Source of the DNA: an uncultured Novosphingobium sp.
GTDB taxonomy: Bacteria; Pseudomonadota; Alphaproteobacteria; Sphingomonadales; Sphingomonadaceae
NCBI GenBank assembly: GCA_946886365.1
Contig: CAMPIM010000011.1
Coordinates: 1-50,052 of the forward strand
Direction: 5' to 3'
DNA length: 50,052 nt
Part shown: positions 40,679 through 48,790 of the stretch, in pieces
Position numbering within the stretch: the stretch's first letter is position 1
Layout of the letters: each line of letters opens with the position of its first letter
The notes under the pieces: generated by a model
Told to the model about the DNA's origin: nothing
The model's database searches: none
Seen by the model: only the letters and a program-made list of their open reading frames with translations
Position numbers and translations under genes: made by a program

Positions 40679-40722
40679 GCGCTTTCCTTATCGGGCCGCG
40701 ACTGTCCGGTTCAAGTGCCATT

Positions 40723-40735
40723 TCATGGAACATGA
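40723..40735. promoter_or_regulatory. Palindrome between TetR and MFS genes, candidate operator
   Basis: TCATG-GAA-CATGA, with a wider GTTC...GAAC symmetry around it, lies about 50 bases upstream of the MFS start and 45 bases upstream of the TetR start. Position suits a TetR autorepressor site; binding is inferred. Confidence 0.4.
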
Positions 40736-40787
40736 GAGATTATATATGCAGGCGACCGGGCAGAATGCGGTGTCGGAAGGAGAGGCG

Positions 40788-41993
40788 ATGTCCCCAGATG
40801 AGCCGTGGGGACTGCTGCTCATCCTCTCGACGATCGGCTTTCTGCTGATCGGGGGCATGCTGACGTCGCTCAGCGTCTATGTCTCGGTGATGCAGGCACA
40901 TTTTGGCTGGAGCGAAGCGTCAATGGGTGGCGGGCCGGTCATGCTGCTGCTTGGCATGAGCATCGGCAATCTGAGCGTCGGCGCGCTCATGCGGCGTTTG
41001 GGGGTGAGGGGATTGTTTCTGGTCGGCGTGAGCATCGCCCTGTGCGGCTGGGTCGCAGCCGGGTTCGTCAGATCGCTCGACGAGTTCATGGCGGCTATGG
41101 CATTGTCGGGCATCGGCACGGGCGTCGCGACGATCGTGCCGGGCATCGCCGTGATTTCGCAATGCTTTCACCGGCGGAGGGGGCTGGCCGTGGCGCTGTT
41201 CATTGGGGCCAGTGCTCTTGCCAGTTCCATCATGCCAATCGCCAGCCGTTGGCTGATCGACGCTGCGGGATGGCGGCAGGCTTTCTGGATCTTCGGATCA
41301 GTCGTCGGCCTGATCGGGCTGCCTCTCTTGTGCCGCCTGCCTCGCAGGATCAACGGCGACCAACGTCATGAGCATCAGGCGTCCGGCCCCACGGCAGAGC
41401 AGGGACTGAAACTGCCCGCCTTCTGGATATTGACCCTGGTTCTGACAATCAGTCAGTTCGGAATGAACGCCATATTGTTCAACCTCATCGCCTATCTGCG
41501 CAAGACCGGCTTTTCCGGTGGCGATGCCGTCACCTTTTTCGGCATTGCCAATTTCATGAGCCTGCCCGGCCTGATGATAGGCGGTTACCTGTCCGACCGG
41601 GTGAGCGGGCGCATTCTCCTGCCGCTGATCCTGCTAATTCAAAGCGTGGGCACATTGGCGCTGCTCGGCGTCGGGCACGGCTATGGTGCTATTCTGCTGT
41701 TCATCCTGTGCTGGGGCGGCGTTGCAGGATTACCCGCGCAGGCCGGTTCGATGTTGCTGAGCGAGATCATCGGGCAGCGGGCCTATGCCGCGATGCTGGG
41801 CATCGTTTTCACGGCGAATGGCTTTCTCGCCGCGCTGGCACCGGCGGTCGTGGGCTGGGCCTATGAAGCGACCGGCGGATATTCCCGGCCGATACTCGTC
41901 ATCGCGGCGCTCTGCCTGCTCGCTGCCTGCGCCTCGACCTTCTGCCGTGCAAGACCTGCGCGCGATGAATCTCTCCTCTGTCTGGAAATATGA
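40788..41993 (+). CDS. Major facilitator superfamily transporter
   Basis: 401-residue inner-membrane carrier with about 12 hydrophobic helices. The loop between helices 2 and 3 reads 'L-M-R-R-L-G-V-R-G', a version of the MFS motif A, and its second-half counterpart is 'Y-L-S-D-R-V-S-G-R-I-L-L'. A central basic loop ('R-L-P-R-R-I-N-G-D-Q-R-H-E-H') separates the halves. The start at 40788 has AAGGAGAGG six bases upstream; an in-frame ATG at 40746 lacks a site. It resembles monocarboxylate/aromatic acid-type MFS proteins, but the substrate is not defined. Its stop overlaps the oxidase start by four bases, so transport and oxidation of the substrate are likely linked. Confidence 0.88.
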   Translation: MSPDEPWGLLLILSTIGFLLIGGMLTSLSVYVSVMQAHFGWSEASMGGGPVMLLLGMSIGNLSVGALMRRLGVRGLFLVGVSIALCGWVAAGFVRSLDEFMAAMALSGIGTGVATIVPGIAVISQCFHRRRGLAVALFIGASALASSIMPIASRWLIDAAGWRQAFWIFGSVVGLIGLPLLCRLPRRINGDQRHEHQASGPTAEQGLKLPAFWILTLVLTISQFGMNAILFNLIAYLRKTGFSGGDAVTFFGIANFMSLPGLMIGGYLSDRVSGRILLPLILLIQSVGTLALLGVGHGYGAILLFILCWGGVAGLPAQAGSMLLSEIIGQRAYAAMLGIVFTANGFLAALAPAVVGWAYEATGGYSRPILVIAALCLLAACASTFCRARPARDESLLCLEI

Positions 41994-43312
41994 TCATGTC
42001 GAACAACGAAGCCTATGAACGGGGGGAAGTGCCTGTAGCGAGCAGCGGCTGGACAAGACCACAGGGGCTGGCGAGAGCATGGCCGAGCCTGTTGGATGAT
42101 GTTTCGACTGATGTCGTGGTGATCGGCGCCGGGCTGGCGGGCGCTTCTCTAGCGCTTCACTTGGCGGAGGCGGGGATCGGCGTGGCCGTGCTGGAGGCAC
42201 GACAGCCCGGCTGGGGCGCCTCCGGGCGTAATGCCGGTCATGTGCTGCCGATCCTGCGCGACGTGAAGGTGGTCGAGCGCTTTCCAGAAGGGGGTAAGCG
42301 GTTCCTGGAACTATTCCGCGAGCATCACACCATCCCCTTCGATCTTTCCGCTCGATTTGGGATCGACTGCGACGCGGTTCGGTCGGGCTATATCAATGGT
42401 ATGAAGACACGGAGGGCCTTTGACGCCTTCGTCCGGACCTTTTCCTATCTGGAGACGAGCGGACTTCAGCGCCTGACGGTTGCGTCCAGTGCGGAAATGA
42501 AGGCGCGAACCGGGTCAGATGCCTATCCCTTTGGCGTGATCTTTGAAGATGGCGGCCGGGTGAACCCCTATCTCTTCACCAACGGCATGATCGCGACGGC
42601 GGCCCGGCTGGGCGCGCAAATTCATGGAGACAGCGAAGCTCTGTCACTTGAACCGGCGCAGGGCCGGTGGCGGGTGCGGACCCGGAGCGGCAGCGTGCTG
42701 GCTGATCGCGTGATCTTCTGCACGGCAGCCTATCCAGGGGCCATTGAACCGGCGTTTCGTAAAGCCTTCTATCCCCTGACCGCCTATGCATTGACGACAA
42801 AGCCTCTGCCGCCCGAAGCACTGGATATCATCCTGCCCGGCGGGGGCACGTTCGCGCAGGCGCCGGTCGATCTTAATCCGATGGTCCGCGATCGCCACAA
42901 CCGATTGATCCTCTCGTCCATTCCCCGGGTCGGCGGTGCCCATGATGCGGCATGGCATTTCCGCTCGCAATTGCGATGGTTGCACCGGGTCTGGCCGGAA
43001 GCTCGCGGCATGGGAATTGAGATGGAGGATTATTGGACCGGCCGTGTCGCGATGCGAAAGGCGCAATTTCCGGGCGTGTTCGAATTGGCGAACAATGTCT
43101 TTGGCCTCATGTATTTCAACGCCTGGGGCAATGTCATGGCGCCGCTGATGGGCAAGATCATGGCGGACGCGCTGGCGCGCGATGCCATGCACGCCTTACC
43201 CTTCCCGTTGGAAAAGCCGGAACCTGTCTCGTTCAACCGGAAATATGAGGTGCTGATCCGCCATCTTCTGCTGCCAGCTGCCCGGGTGGGACAGCGCTGG
43301 GGTGTTCTGTAG
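41990..43312 (+). CDS. FAD-dependent oxidoreductase, D-amino-acid/glycine oxidase (DAO) family
   Basis: 440 residues. 'D-V-V-V-I-G-A-G-L-A-G-A-S-L-A-L-H-L-A-E' near residue 40 is the FAD motif, preceded by an N-terminal segment typical of the PuuB/gamma-glutamylputrescine-oxidase-like branch ('W-A-S-G-R-N-A-G-H-V' type: here 'G-W-G-A-S-G-R-N-A-G-H-V'). The C-terminal 'Y-W-T-G-R-V-A-M' and 'G-L-M-Y-F-N-A-W-G-N-V-M-A-P-L-M-G' also match. It should oxidise an amine, N-methyl or amino-acid C-N bond using oxygen. ATG 41990 overlaps the MFS stop; an ATG at 41996 is equally possible. It is convergent with the Crp gene, two bases apart. A nitrogen-containing substrate for this operon is the main inference. 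Confidence 0.87.
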   Translation: MIMSNNEAYERGEVPVASSGWTRPQGLARAWPSLLDDVSTDVVVIGAGLAGASLALHLAEAGIGVAVLEARQPGWGASGRNAGHVLPILRDVKVVERFPEGGKRFLELFREHHTIPFDLSARFGIDCDAVRSGYINGMKTRRAFDAFVRTFSYLETSGLQRLTVASSAEMKARTGSDAYPFGVIFEDGGRVNPYLFTNGMIATAARLGAQIHGDSEALSLEPAQGRWRVRTRSGSVLADRVIFCTAAYPGAIEPAFRKAFYPLTAYALTTKPLPPEALDIILPGGGTFAQAPVDLNPMVRDRHNRLILSSIPRVGGAHDAAWHFRSQLRWLHRVWPEARGMGIEMEDYWTGRVAMRKAQFPGVFELANNVFGLMYFNAWGNVMAPLMGKIMADALARDAMHALPFPLEKPEPVSFNRKYEVLIRHLLLPAARVGQRWGVL

Positions 43313-43314
43313 CG

Positions 43315-44001
43315 TCAGTCCGCTGCCGCCACGCCGCGTAACCCGTCAGCGTCGGTCAGTTCGATACGGCCATAGCCCAGCCGGATCAGCCCCGCCCGTT
43401 CGAACGCGGCGAGATGCAGGTTAATTGTCTTGCGCGTGACGCCGATCATCTCCCCCAATGCCTGCTGGCTGAGCCGGACGACGAGTCCGTCATCTGACGC
43501 GACTGCCGAAGCCAGCAGGCGCGAAGCGATGCGTTGCCGGGGTGGCAGCGCCATCAACTCCGCGAGCATATGGAGGGTCCGGCGCATATTGGTGTAGGCA
43601 AAGTCAGCGATAGCCCGCCAGATTTCGGGGCGCTTCTCGGCAATTCGCTCCAACGCACTCTCACTGATTTCCAGCAACATGCTTGGTTCCACCGATATAG
43701 CGGTCACTAACCGAGGGCCGCCGCTGAACCGTGTCGCATGGCCGAGTACCGATCCGGGGCCGGATGGACCGATCATCACCTGCCTGTCACCCGGCGCGGT
43801 GCAGAAGGAATGAAATAATCCGTCGATCACCACGAAAAGGCCGCTTCGATCATCCCCTTGCGCCTGCGCCCATTGGCCCGTGTCCAGATGAATGATCCGA
43901 CCGTGCGCCAGAAGCTCCTCCGCCAACGCCGCAGGATACTCCCGCAGCCAGTCCGTGCTGCGCAACAGGCGGAGTGCCGATGCATGTTCGCTCTTTTTCA
44001 T
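43315..44001 (-). CDS. Crp/Fnr family transcriptional regulator
   Basis: 228 residues. A cyclic-nucleotide-binding-like beta-roll covers about residues 15-125 ('G-L-F-V-V-I-D-G-L-F-H-S-F' and 'G-S-V-L-G-H-A-T'), followed by a long dimerisation helix. The Crp-type winged HTH at 177-205 reads 'L-S-Q-Q-A-L-G-E-M-I-G-V-T-R-K-T-I-N'. The Fnr iron-sulfur cysteines are missing and the CRP cAMP phosphate-binding R-S pair is not obvious, so the effector is unknown. It is divergent from the AtuA-COQ4 operon, and a near-perfect palindrome (44008-44027) sits just before its own start, implying autoregulation and control of that operon. Confidence 0.9.
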   Translation of the reverse strand: MKKSEHASALRLLRSTDWLREYPAALAEELLAHGRIIHLDTGQWAQAQGDDRSGLFVVIDGLFHSFCTAPGDRQVMIGPSGPGSVLGHATRFSGGPRLVTAISVEPSMLLEISESALERIAEKRPEIWRAIADFAYTNMRRTLHMLAELMALPPRQRIASRLLASAVASDDGLVVRLSQQALGEMIGVTRKTINLHLAAFERAGLIRLGYGRIELTDADGLRGVAAAD

Positions 44002-44007
44002 AGTTCA

Positions 44008-44027
44008 AATGTAACCTTTGTGACATT
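44008..44027. promoter_or_regulatory. 20-bp near-perfect palindrome, likely operator of the Crp/Fnr regulator
   Basis: AATGTAAC-CTTT-GTGACATT: seven of eight positions match between arms, with the TGT...ACA character of Crp/Fnr sites. It begins six bases before the regulator's start codon and lies 54 bases upstream of the AtuA start, so a bound dimer could cover the regulator's translation start and activate or repress the divergent operon. Confidence 0.65.
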
Positions 44028-44081
44028 CATTCGCCACCCGTTCCTATATCCTTCCAGACAGAAAATGATGGAGAGGATGCC

Positions 44082-45905
44082 ATGACCGCCGCGTCAGATA
44101 AGATCGTCAGAATAGGCGGGGCGACCGCATCCTTTTCCGATACCGCATTGTCCGTACCGCAGTTGCTGGATGGCGGGCAGCTCGACTATCTGGTCTTCGA
44201 TTATCTGGCCGAAGGTTCGATGGGCATTTTCGGCCGGATGCAGGCCGCCGATCCGACTGCCGGATTTGGCACTGATTTCCTGACCGTCCATGTCGGACCT
44301 CATCTGCGCCAGATCGCGGCTCAGGGTGTGAAGGTGGTCGCCAACGCAGGTGGCGTCCATCCGGCGGGGCTGGCCGCCGCGCTGGAGCGCATGATCGATG
44401 AGGAAGGTCTTTCGCTCACCGTTGCCTATGTCGAGGGTGACGACATTCGCGGGAGGGTGGAGCAGTTGAGGGCCGCCGGGCATCGCGACATGTTTACTGG
44501 TGCTGCCTTCCCGGAAAACATCATCAGCGCCAACGCCTATCTCGGTGCCTTTCCCATCGCGGCGGCGCTGGACAAGGGAGCGGACATCGTCGTCACCGGA
44601 CGCGTCGTGGACAGTGCCATAGTGCTGGGACCACTGATCCACGAATTCGGTTGGGGGGCAGGGGATTTCGACCTGTTGGCGGCCGGGACGCTGGCGGGTC
44701 ATTTGCTGGAGTGTGGAGCGCAGGTCACCGGAGGCACCTTCACCGATTGGCGCGAGGTTCCGGATTGGGCGAATATCGGTTTCCCGGTTGGCGAATGTCA
44801 TGCGGACGGGACGATAACCATTACCAAGCCGGAGGGCACGGGCGGTCTGGTGTCCATCGGCACCGTCGCCGAACAGCTGCTTTATGAGGTAAGCGATCCA
44901 GCGGACTATATCGTGGCCGATGTCCGCTGCGACTTCAGTGGGGTGAAGCTGGAGCAGCAAGGCAAGGATCGGGTGAAGGTGACTGGCGCGAAGGGGCGCC
45001 CGCCGACCGACAGCTACAAGGTGTGCATCACGTCGGACGGCGGATGGCGGGCCGTCGCGTACCAGCCAATCCTTGGCGAGGACGCCGCAGAAAAGGCCAT
45101 GCGGCAGGCAGAGGCACTATATGCGCGCGGCAGGGCGCTGCTGCGTGCTCATAATCTGGCCGATTTCACGGATACCGACACGGTCATCATCGGTGAAGGA
45201 GCCAGCTTCGGACCTCATGGTGGCGGCCGTGAGGCGCGGGAAGTCATTTGCAAGATGGTCGTGGATCACCCCGATCGCCGTGGGACAGATATATTTGCCC
45301 GCGAACAATGGGCAGGTATCAGCGGCATGGCGGTCGGCACCACCATCAACCTTGCGACCAGCGTACTGCCCAAGACCGAGATATTCCTGTTCCTCGTCGA
45401 CAAGAAGGGGATCGTGCCGCAGGTGACCGTTCGGGGTGAGACATGGCCTGTGTCCGTACCTGAGGGCGAGCCTGCCTCAATCCTGCCTCAAGCGTCGCAG
45501 CCCATTCCTGAAGCGCCGCCGGGCGTGGTTGCGGTGGACCTGATCCGCCTCGCCTGGGCGCGCAGTGGCGACAAGGGGCATTTGTTCAACGTAGCTGTCA
45601 TCGCGCGCGAGCCGGAATATCTGCCTTGGTTACGGCGAGCGCTGACGCCCGAGGCGGTCGCGGATTGGTATCGCCATCTTGCGCCGGGAAATGAGCTTCC
45701 ACACGTCGATCGCTATGACGCGCCGGGGCTGCATGCACTCAATTTCGTGGTTCATGATGCTCTGGCAGGGGGCATCAACGCCAGCACCCGGCTCGATCCG
45801 GCCGCCAAGGGAATGGCGCAAATGCTTATGCGCTTTCCCATCCTCGTTCCTCCCGATCTGGCCGCCAGGATCGCCGGGTCTGACCCATTCAGAGGAGTTC
45901 GTTGA
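44082..45905 (+). CDS. AtuA family protein (DUF1446) with C-terminal AtuA-like domain
   Basis: 607 residues in two parts. Residues about 8-460 form the DUF1446/AtuA core, with 'R-I-G-G-A-T-A-S-F-S-D' and 'L-D-Y-L-V-F-D-Y-L-A-E' at the start. 'V-V-A-N-A-G-G-V-H-P-A-G' and 'I-V-V-T-G-R-V-V-D-S-A' follow. Residues about 505-600 match the small AtuA-like ferredoxin-fold domain ('L-A-W-A-R-S-G-D-K-G-H-L-F-N-V-A-V-I-A-R'). AtuA was first named in acyclic terpene (citronellol/geraniol) catabolism of Pseudomonas, where its reaction is not established; other members occur in diverse acyl-CoA or hydroxy-acid pathways. Here none of the other atu genes (acyl-CoA carboxylase, dehydrogenase) is present. 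A COQ4-like gene follows one base later. Confidence 0.88.
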   Translation: MTAASDKIVRIGGATASFSDTALSVPQLLDGGQLDYLVFDYLAEGSMGIFGRMQAADPTAGFGTDFLTVHVGPHLRQIAAQGVKVVANAGGVHPAGLAAALERMIDEEGLSLTVAYVEGDDIRGRVEQLRAAGHRDMFTGAAFPENIISANAYLGAFPIAAALDKGADIVVTGRVVDSAIVLGPLIHEFGWGAGDFDLLAAGTLAGHLLECGAQVTGGTFTDWREVPDWANIGFPVGECHADGTITITKPEGTGGLVSIGTVAEQLLYEVSDPADYIVADVRCDFSGVKLEQQGKDRVKVTGAKGRPPTDSYKVCITSDGGWRAVAYQPILGEDAAEKAMRQAEALYARGRALLRAHNLADFTDTDTVIIGEGASFGPHGGGREAREVICKMVVDHPDRRGTDIFAREQWAGISGMAVGTTINLATSVLPKTEIFLFLVDKKGIVPQVTVRGETWPVSVPEGEPASILPQASQPIPEAPPGVVAVDLIRLAWARSGDKGHLFNVAVIAREPEYLPWLRRALTPEAVADWYRHLAPGNELPHVDRYDAPGLHALNFVVHDALAGGINASTRLDPAAKGMAQMLMRFPILVPPDLAARIAGSDPFRGVR

Positions 45906-45906
45906 A

Positions 45907-46713
45907 ATGGCCGACTATTCCTATTTGATGAAAGGCATCAGGTCGGTGGAAACCGACAGCAGCGTGCTCATCAGCTCCTCTCGCTACCTGAATGATGCGC
46001 GCGTCCGGGATTGGGTGGCGACACACTTGCTGCGACGAAATGGACCTGATGTGCCGACCCCTTCGGATTCTATCCAGCTCGTCCAGATCCTGCGCGAGGT
46101 GCAGGACATCGACCATATCAACGCCCTGTTCGCAGCGGAGCGGCAGAAGAATCCGGCCCTCGACGCATGGTTCCGTGAAGGCTTCGTCTCAACCTTTGGG
46201 CGGGATGACCTCAAACATTATGAGCCGGACACGGTAGGCGGCATCTTCTACGCGCAACTGACGGGCAATGACCTTCAGGTCGATATCGTGCCGCCATTTA
46301 CCCCACGCAATGATTTCGAATATTTCCAGCTACGCGCCGGGCAGACGCATGATTTCGAACATATATTGGGCGGTGGGGGCTTCGATTTCATCGGAGAGCT
46401 GGTGCCTTATTATATGCGGCTCACCAATTTGTTCATGCACATCAGTCCGGAGTTGGCGGGCGAGCTTTCGGTCTTCTCCATTCTCGGTTCGACGCGCATC
46501 ATTACACGCGCGGTTCTCCATTATCCGCAAACCTGGTTGGTGGTTCAGAATGCTGTGGAACGGGGTGCGAAGGTCGGCCGCGAATCCGATCCGATCTACA
46601 TGATGCGCTACGAGGATGTATTGGCGTTGACCCCCGATCAAGCCCGCAGGAGGTTGGGGATTAACGGCGTGCAAATCGCTGATACTGCGGAAGCGTCAAT
46701 GCAGTGCCGATGA
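45907..46713 (+). CDS. COQ4-like protein with intact metal motif
   Basis: 268 residues. The family motif H-D-x-x-H-x11-E is exact: His148-Asp149, His152 and Glu164 ('T-H-D-F-E-H' then 'F-I-G-E'). The surrounding helices ('F-E-Y-F-Q-L-R-A-G-Q-T-H-D', 'Y-Y-M-R-L-T-N-L-F-M-H') fit the COQ4 fold. In eukaryotic and some bacterial ubiquinone synthesis COQ4 is linked to oxidative decarboxylation at ring carbon C1. In this catabolic setting a COQ4 paralogue could decarboxylate or hydroxylate an aromatic or quinone-like intermediate, which is inference. The ATG at 45907 has GAGGAG nine bases upstream and follows the AtuA stop by one base. A GC hairpin follows at 46765-46786. Confidence 0.85.
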   Translation: MADYSYLMKGIRSVETDSSVLISSSRYLNDARVRDWVATHLLRRNGPDVPTPSDSIQLVQILREVQDIDHINALFAAERQKNPALDAWFREGFVSTFGRDDLKHYEPDTVGGIFYAQLTGNDLQVDIVPPFTPRNDFEYFQLRAGQTHDFEHILGGGGFDFIGELVPYYMRLTNLFMHISPELAGELSVFSILGSTRIITRAVLHYPQTWLVVQNAVERGAKVGRESDPIYMMRYEDVLALTPDQARRRLGINGVQIADTAEASMQCR

Positions 46714-46764
46714 AATCACGGGATTATCGATCAGCAGCCTGTTCCGCCCGGCGATCAGCGTTGA

Positions 46765-46786
46765 GGGGGCGGGCGTGCCCGCCCCC
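46765..46786. terminator. Strong GC hairpin between convergent COQ4-like and glycosidase genes
   Basis: Perfect 10-bp stem GGGGGCGGGC/GCCCGCCCCC with a two-base loop, 52 bases after the COQ4-like stop and 12 bases before the 3' end of the opposite gene. There is no T-run, so termination would depend on the stem alone or on Rho. Confidence 0.55.
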
Positions 46787-46797
46787 AAGCTTGAACC

Positions 46798-48405
46798 TCA
46801 ATAGGTGGATAATTTTATGCGAAGGAGCGCGGGTTCTTCGTTGAAATTGAAGCCATAGGAAATCTGGTCGCCGTTCCAGCGCCGCCGTGCTTCCCACTGG
46901 CCGTTCACGAACGTCCCTTCTTCCGCGCTGAGGACCTGCCCGTTGACAGCCGAATCCGTGGGCGTGAACTGGAACCGGCTATATTGTCCCGCGACCAAAA
47001 ATTCGTTGGGAGCCAACTGAGCAACGACCCCTCCGCCGACCGGTTCCTTGGCCCAGGGCGGCGGTTCCATGCCTGGCCAGGCGGGCACGTCGAAGTTGTT
47101 GTGACCGTAGGTCACCGAAATCTTCCAGCTGCCCATAGTGGTGGAGTCTTCGCCCGCGCTATTCTTCGCAGTGCCCCAAGTGGAGCTTTTGCTGGCGATC
47201 GCCGCCCAGTCGCTCGCGATTGGACGGAACAGGCGATAGGGCGCGGCAAAGGCTTCGATCGTGGCTGCGTCCAGCTTCCGTGCACCCAGCGGATAGTTTG
47301 AATAGCTGGTCGCATCCATGCCGAACGGCGCATAGCCAATAGCTCCACGACCTAGTGCCGACCAGAAGTAGCGCGCTGCCCAAGTCGCGTTGCTCGTTTC
47401 CGGAACGAATAGTGCATTGTCAGGGCGGGTATAACGATCCAGCAGGCCTAGATAGGTCTTCTCCAAGGGCAGATAGAGATCAGGACCTATGAGGTCTAGC
47501 GCGGGCGCAACGGTTTTCCATATGGGCAACACATTCCAATTGGGGCCTCCGCTCGCAACCTGAGCCGCCATGGCCGTCCCCGTGGCGTCGAACACTGCTG
47601 CGTTCGTGTAGAGGGGAAGGTTCTTCTCGGCCTTGCCCGCGACGGCAACCTGCTGGACGAAGCGCGCATAGGTCCATGCCGCAAATGCCTGATCCGCCTC
47701 CTTGCCGAAGGCTTCCGCCCAAGTACCCGCAGGCTTGCCGGACGCAACGCGGACATCTTCAGGCACTGGCTGCGCGAACAGTTGCTCTGCTGCGGCCGAA
47801 TAGTCACGCGCGACCCCATGGCTGCCGATCTCATTTTCGACCTGGACCATGATCACCGTGTGCTTGGCGTCCGCCTCACGCAAGTGCCGCATCAGTGCCG
47901 TGAAGGCCTTGCGATCCGCCTTGAGCGTCTCTTCGCCCAACGGCGACAAGGTCATTGTCGGGCGGCCATCGCGGCGCATCAGGCGGGGGAAGCGCTTGGT
48001 ATCGCTCTTCACCCATTCCGGCGTGTAGGTTGATTCTCCATTCTTCCAGCTGCCAAACCATAGCAGCACGACGCGCATGTCGTTCTGGCGGGCCTGGGTC
48101 AGCAGCGTATCGACCCAGCTGTAGTCGAACTTGCCTTCGGTCGGTTCGAACTGTTCCCAGGCGACCGGAATCTCGATCGTGTTGGCGCTCAACGCCTGCA
48201 TCACCGGCCACACCTGCGGCAGTACCGAAGGATAATTGCTGGAATTATGAACCTGCGCGCCCAGCATCAGATAGGGCTTGCCGTCAACCATCAGCGCATG
48301 GCGGCCATTTTCCGTGCGAAGGCGCGGCATTTCACCAGCGGTAGCCTGTCCAGCGAGCGTAACGCCGCAAAGCATGAGCGTCAGATAACGGAAGGGGTGG
48401 CGCAC
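46798..48405 (-). CDS. Exported GH35/GH42-like beta-galactosidase family glycosidase with DUF5597-type C-terminus
   Basis: 535-residue exported enzyme. A Sec signal of about 23 residues ends 'A-T-A'. The (beta/alpha)8 domain begins 'L-M-V-D-G-K-P-Y-L-M-L-G-A-Q-V-H-N-S-S' with 'I-P-V-A-W-E-Q-F-E-P-T-E-G-K-F-D-Y', the GH-A clan pattern. 'V-Q-V-E-N-E-I-G' supplies the acid/base glutamate, and 'F-V-P-E-T-S-N' is a likely nucleophile site. The last 150 residues form a beta-sandwich of the DUF5597 kind often found in these proteins. It would remove terminal beta-galactosyl or related residues. It stands alone, in opposite orientation to AtuA-COQ4, and does not obviously belong to their pathway. Confidence 0.86.
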   Translation of the reverse strand: MRHPFRYLTLMLCGVTLAGQATAGEMPRLRTENGRHALMVDGKPYLMLGAQVHNSSNYPSVLPQVWPVMQALSANTIEIPVAWEQFEPTEGKFDYSWVDTLLTQARQNDMRVVLLWFGSWKNGESTYTPEWVKSDTKRFPRLMRRDGRPTMTLSPLGEETLKADRKAFTALMRHLREADAKHTVIMVQVENEIGSHGVARDYSAAAEQLFAQPVPEDVRVASGKPAGTWAEAFGKEADQAFAAWTYARFVQQVAVAGKAEKNLPLYTNAAVFDATGTAMAAQVASGGPNWNVLPIWKTVAPALDLIGPDLYLPLEKTYLGLLDRYTRPDNALFVPETSNATWAARYFWSALGRGAIGYAPFGMDATSYSNYPLGARKLDAATIEAFAAPYRLFRPIASDWAAIASKSSTWGTAKNSAGEDSTTMGSWKISVTYGHNNFDVPAWPGMEPPPWAKEPVGGGVVAQLAPNEFLVAGQYSRFQFTPTDSAVNGQVLSAEEGTFVNGQWEARRRWNGDQISYGFNFNEEPALLRIKLSTY

Positions 48406-48790
48406 GTGATCTCCTCGTCGACTTTCATTAGGCCCGTTTCAGGCAAGACCATTCGTAGGCCTTGCTACTTACCACGGGGCCAGGCGTGACAGGCCTTGTC
48501 CGGTCGTCGGCATGGCGAGCGCAGCCCTGTAAGCTACATCATTAGGGGGCGGTTTTAGTGTGCGAGGTTGATAATGTAAACAACTACGTTTCATTTATGA
48601 ACGCGGGTCAAATGTCCTCGTTCTGGCTACCCGATAGAATGATCATCCCTCTACCGGCCTGACCGCCGTTGCAGAGGGCTATGATGCGCGGAGCATATTG
48701 CCGCAGGGTCTGGGCAATGGGTGGTGGGGAATGGACGTGGCATTCGGGAAGAATGCGCCGCGATCGGGAAGGAAATCGCGGTCCATATGC
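48406..48790. other. Intergenic region without a recognisable gene
   Basis: 385 bases between the glycosidase start and the SDR stop. The promoter of the glycosidase must lie in the right part of its leader (48406-48600). A weak dyad around TAAAC-AACTAC-GTTTC (48578-48593) was seen. No ORF with RBS and protein-like composition is present; the segment 48600-48790 reads as non-coding. Confidence 0.5.

Noticed and set aside
48578..48593. LacI-like dyad TAAAC...GTTTC upstream of the glycosidase
   Set aside because: Only four to five matching bases per arm and no adjacent LacI-type gene; not enough for a site call.
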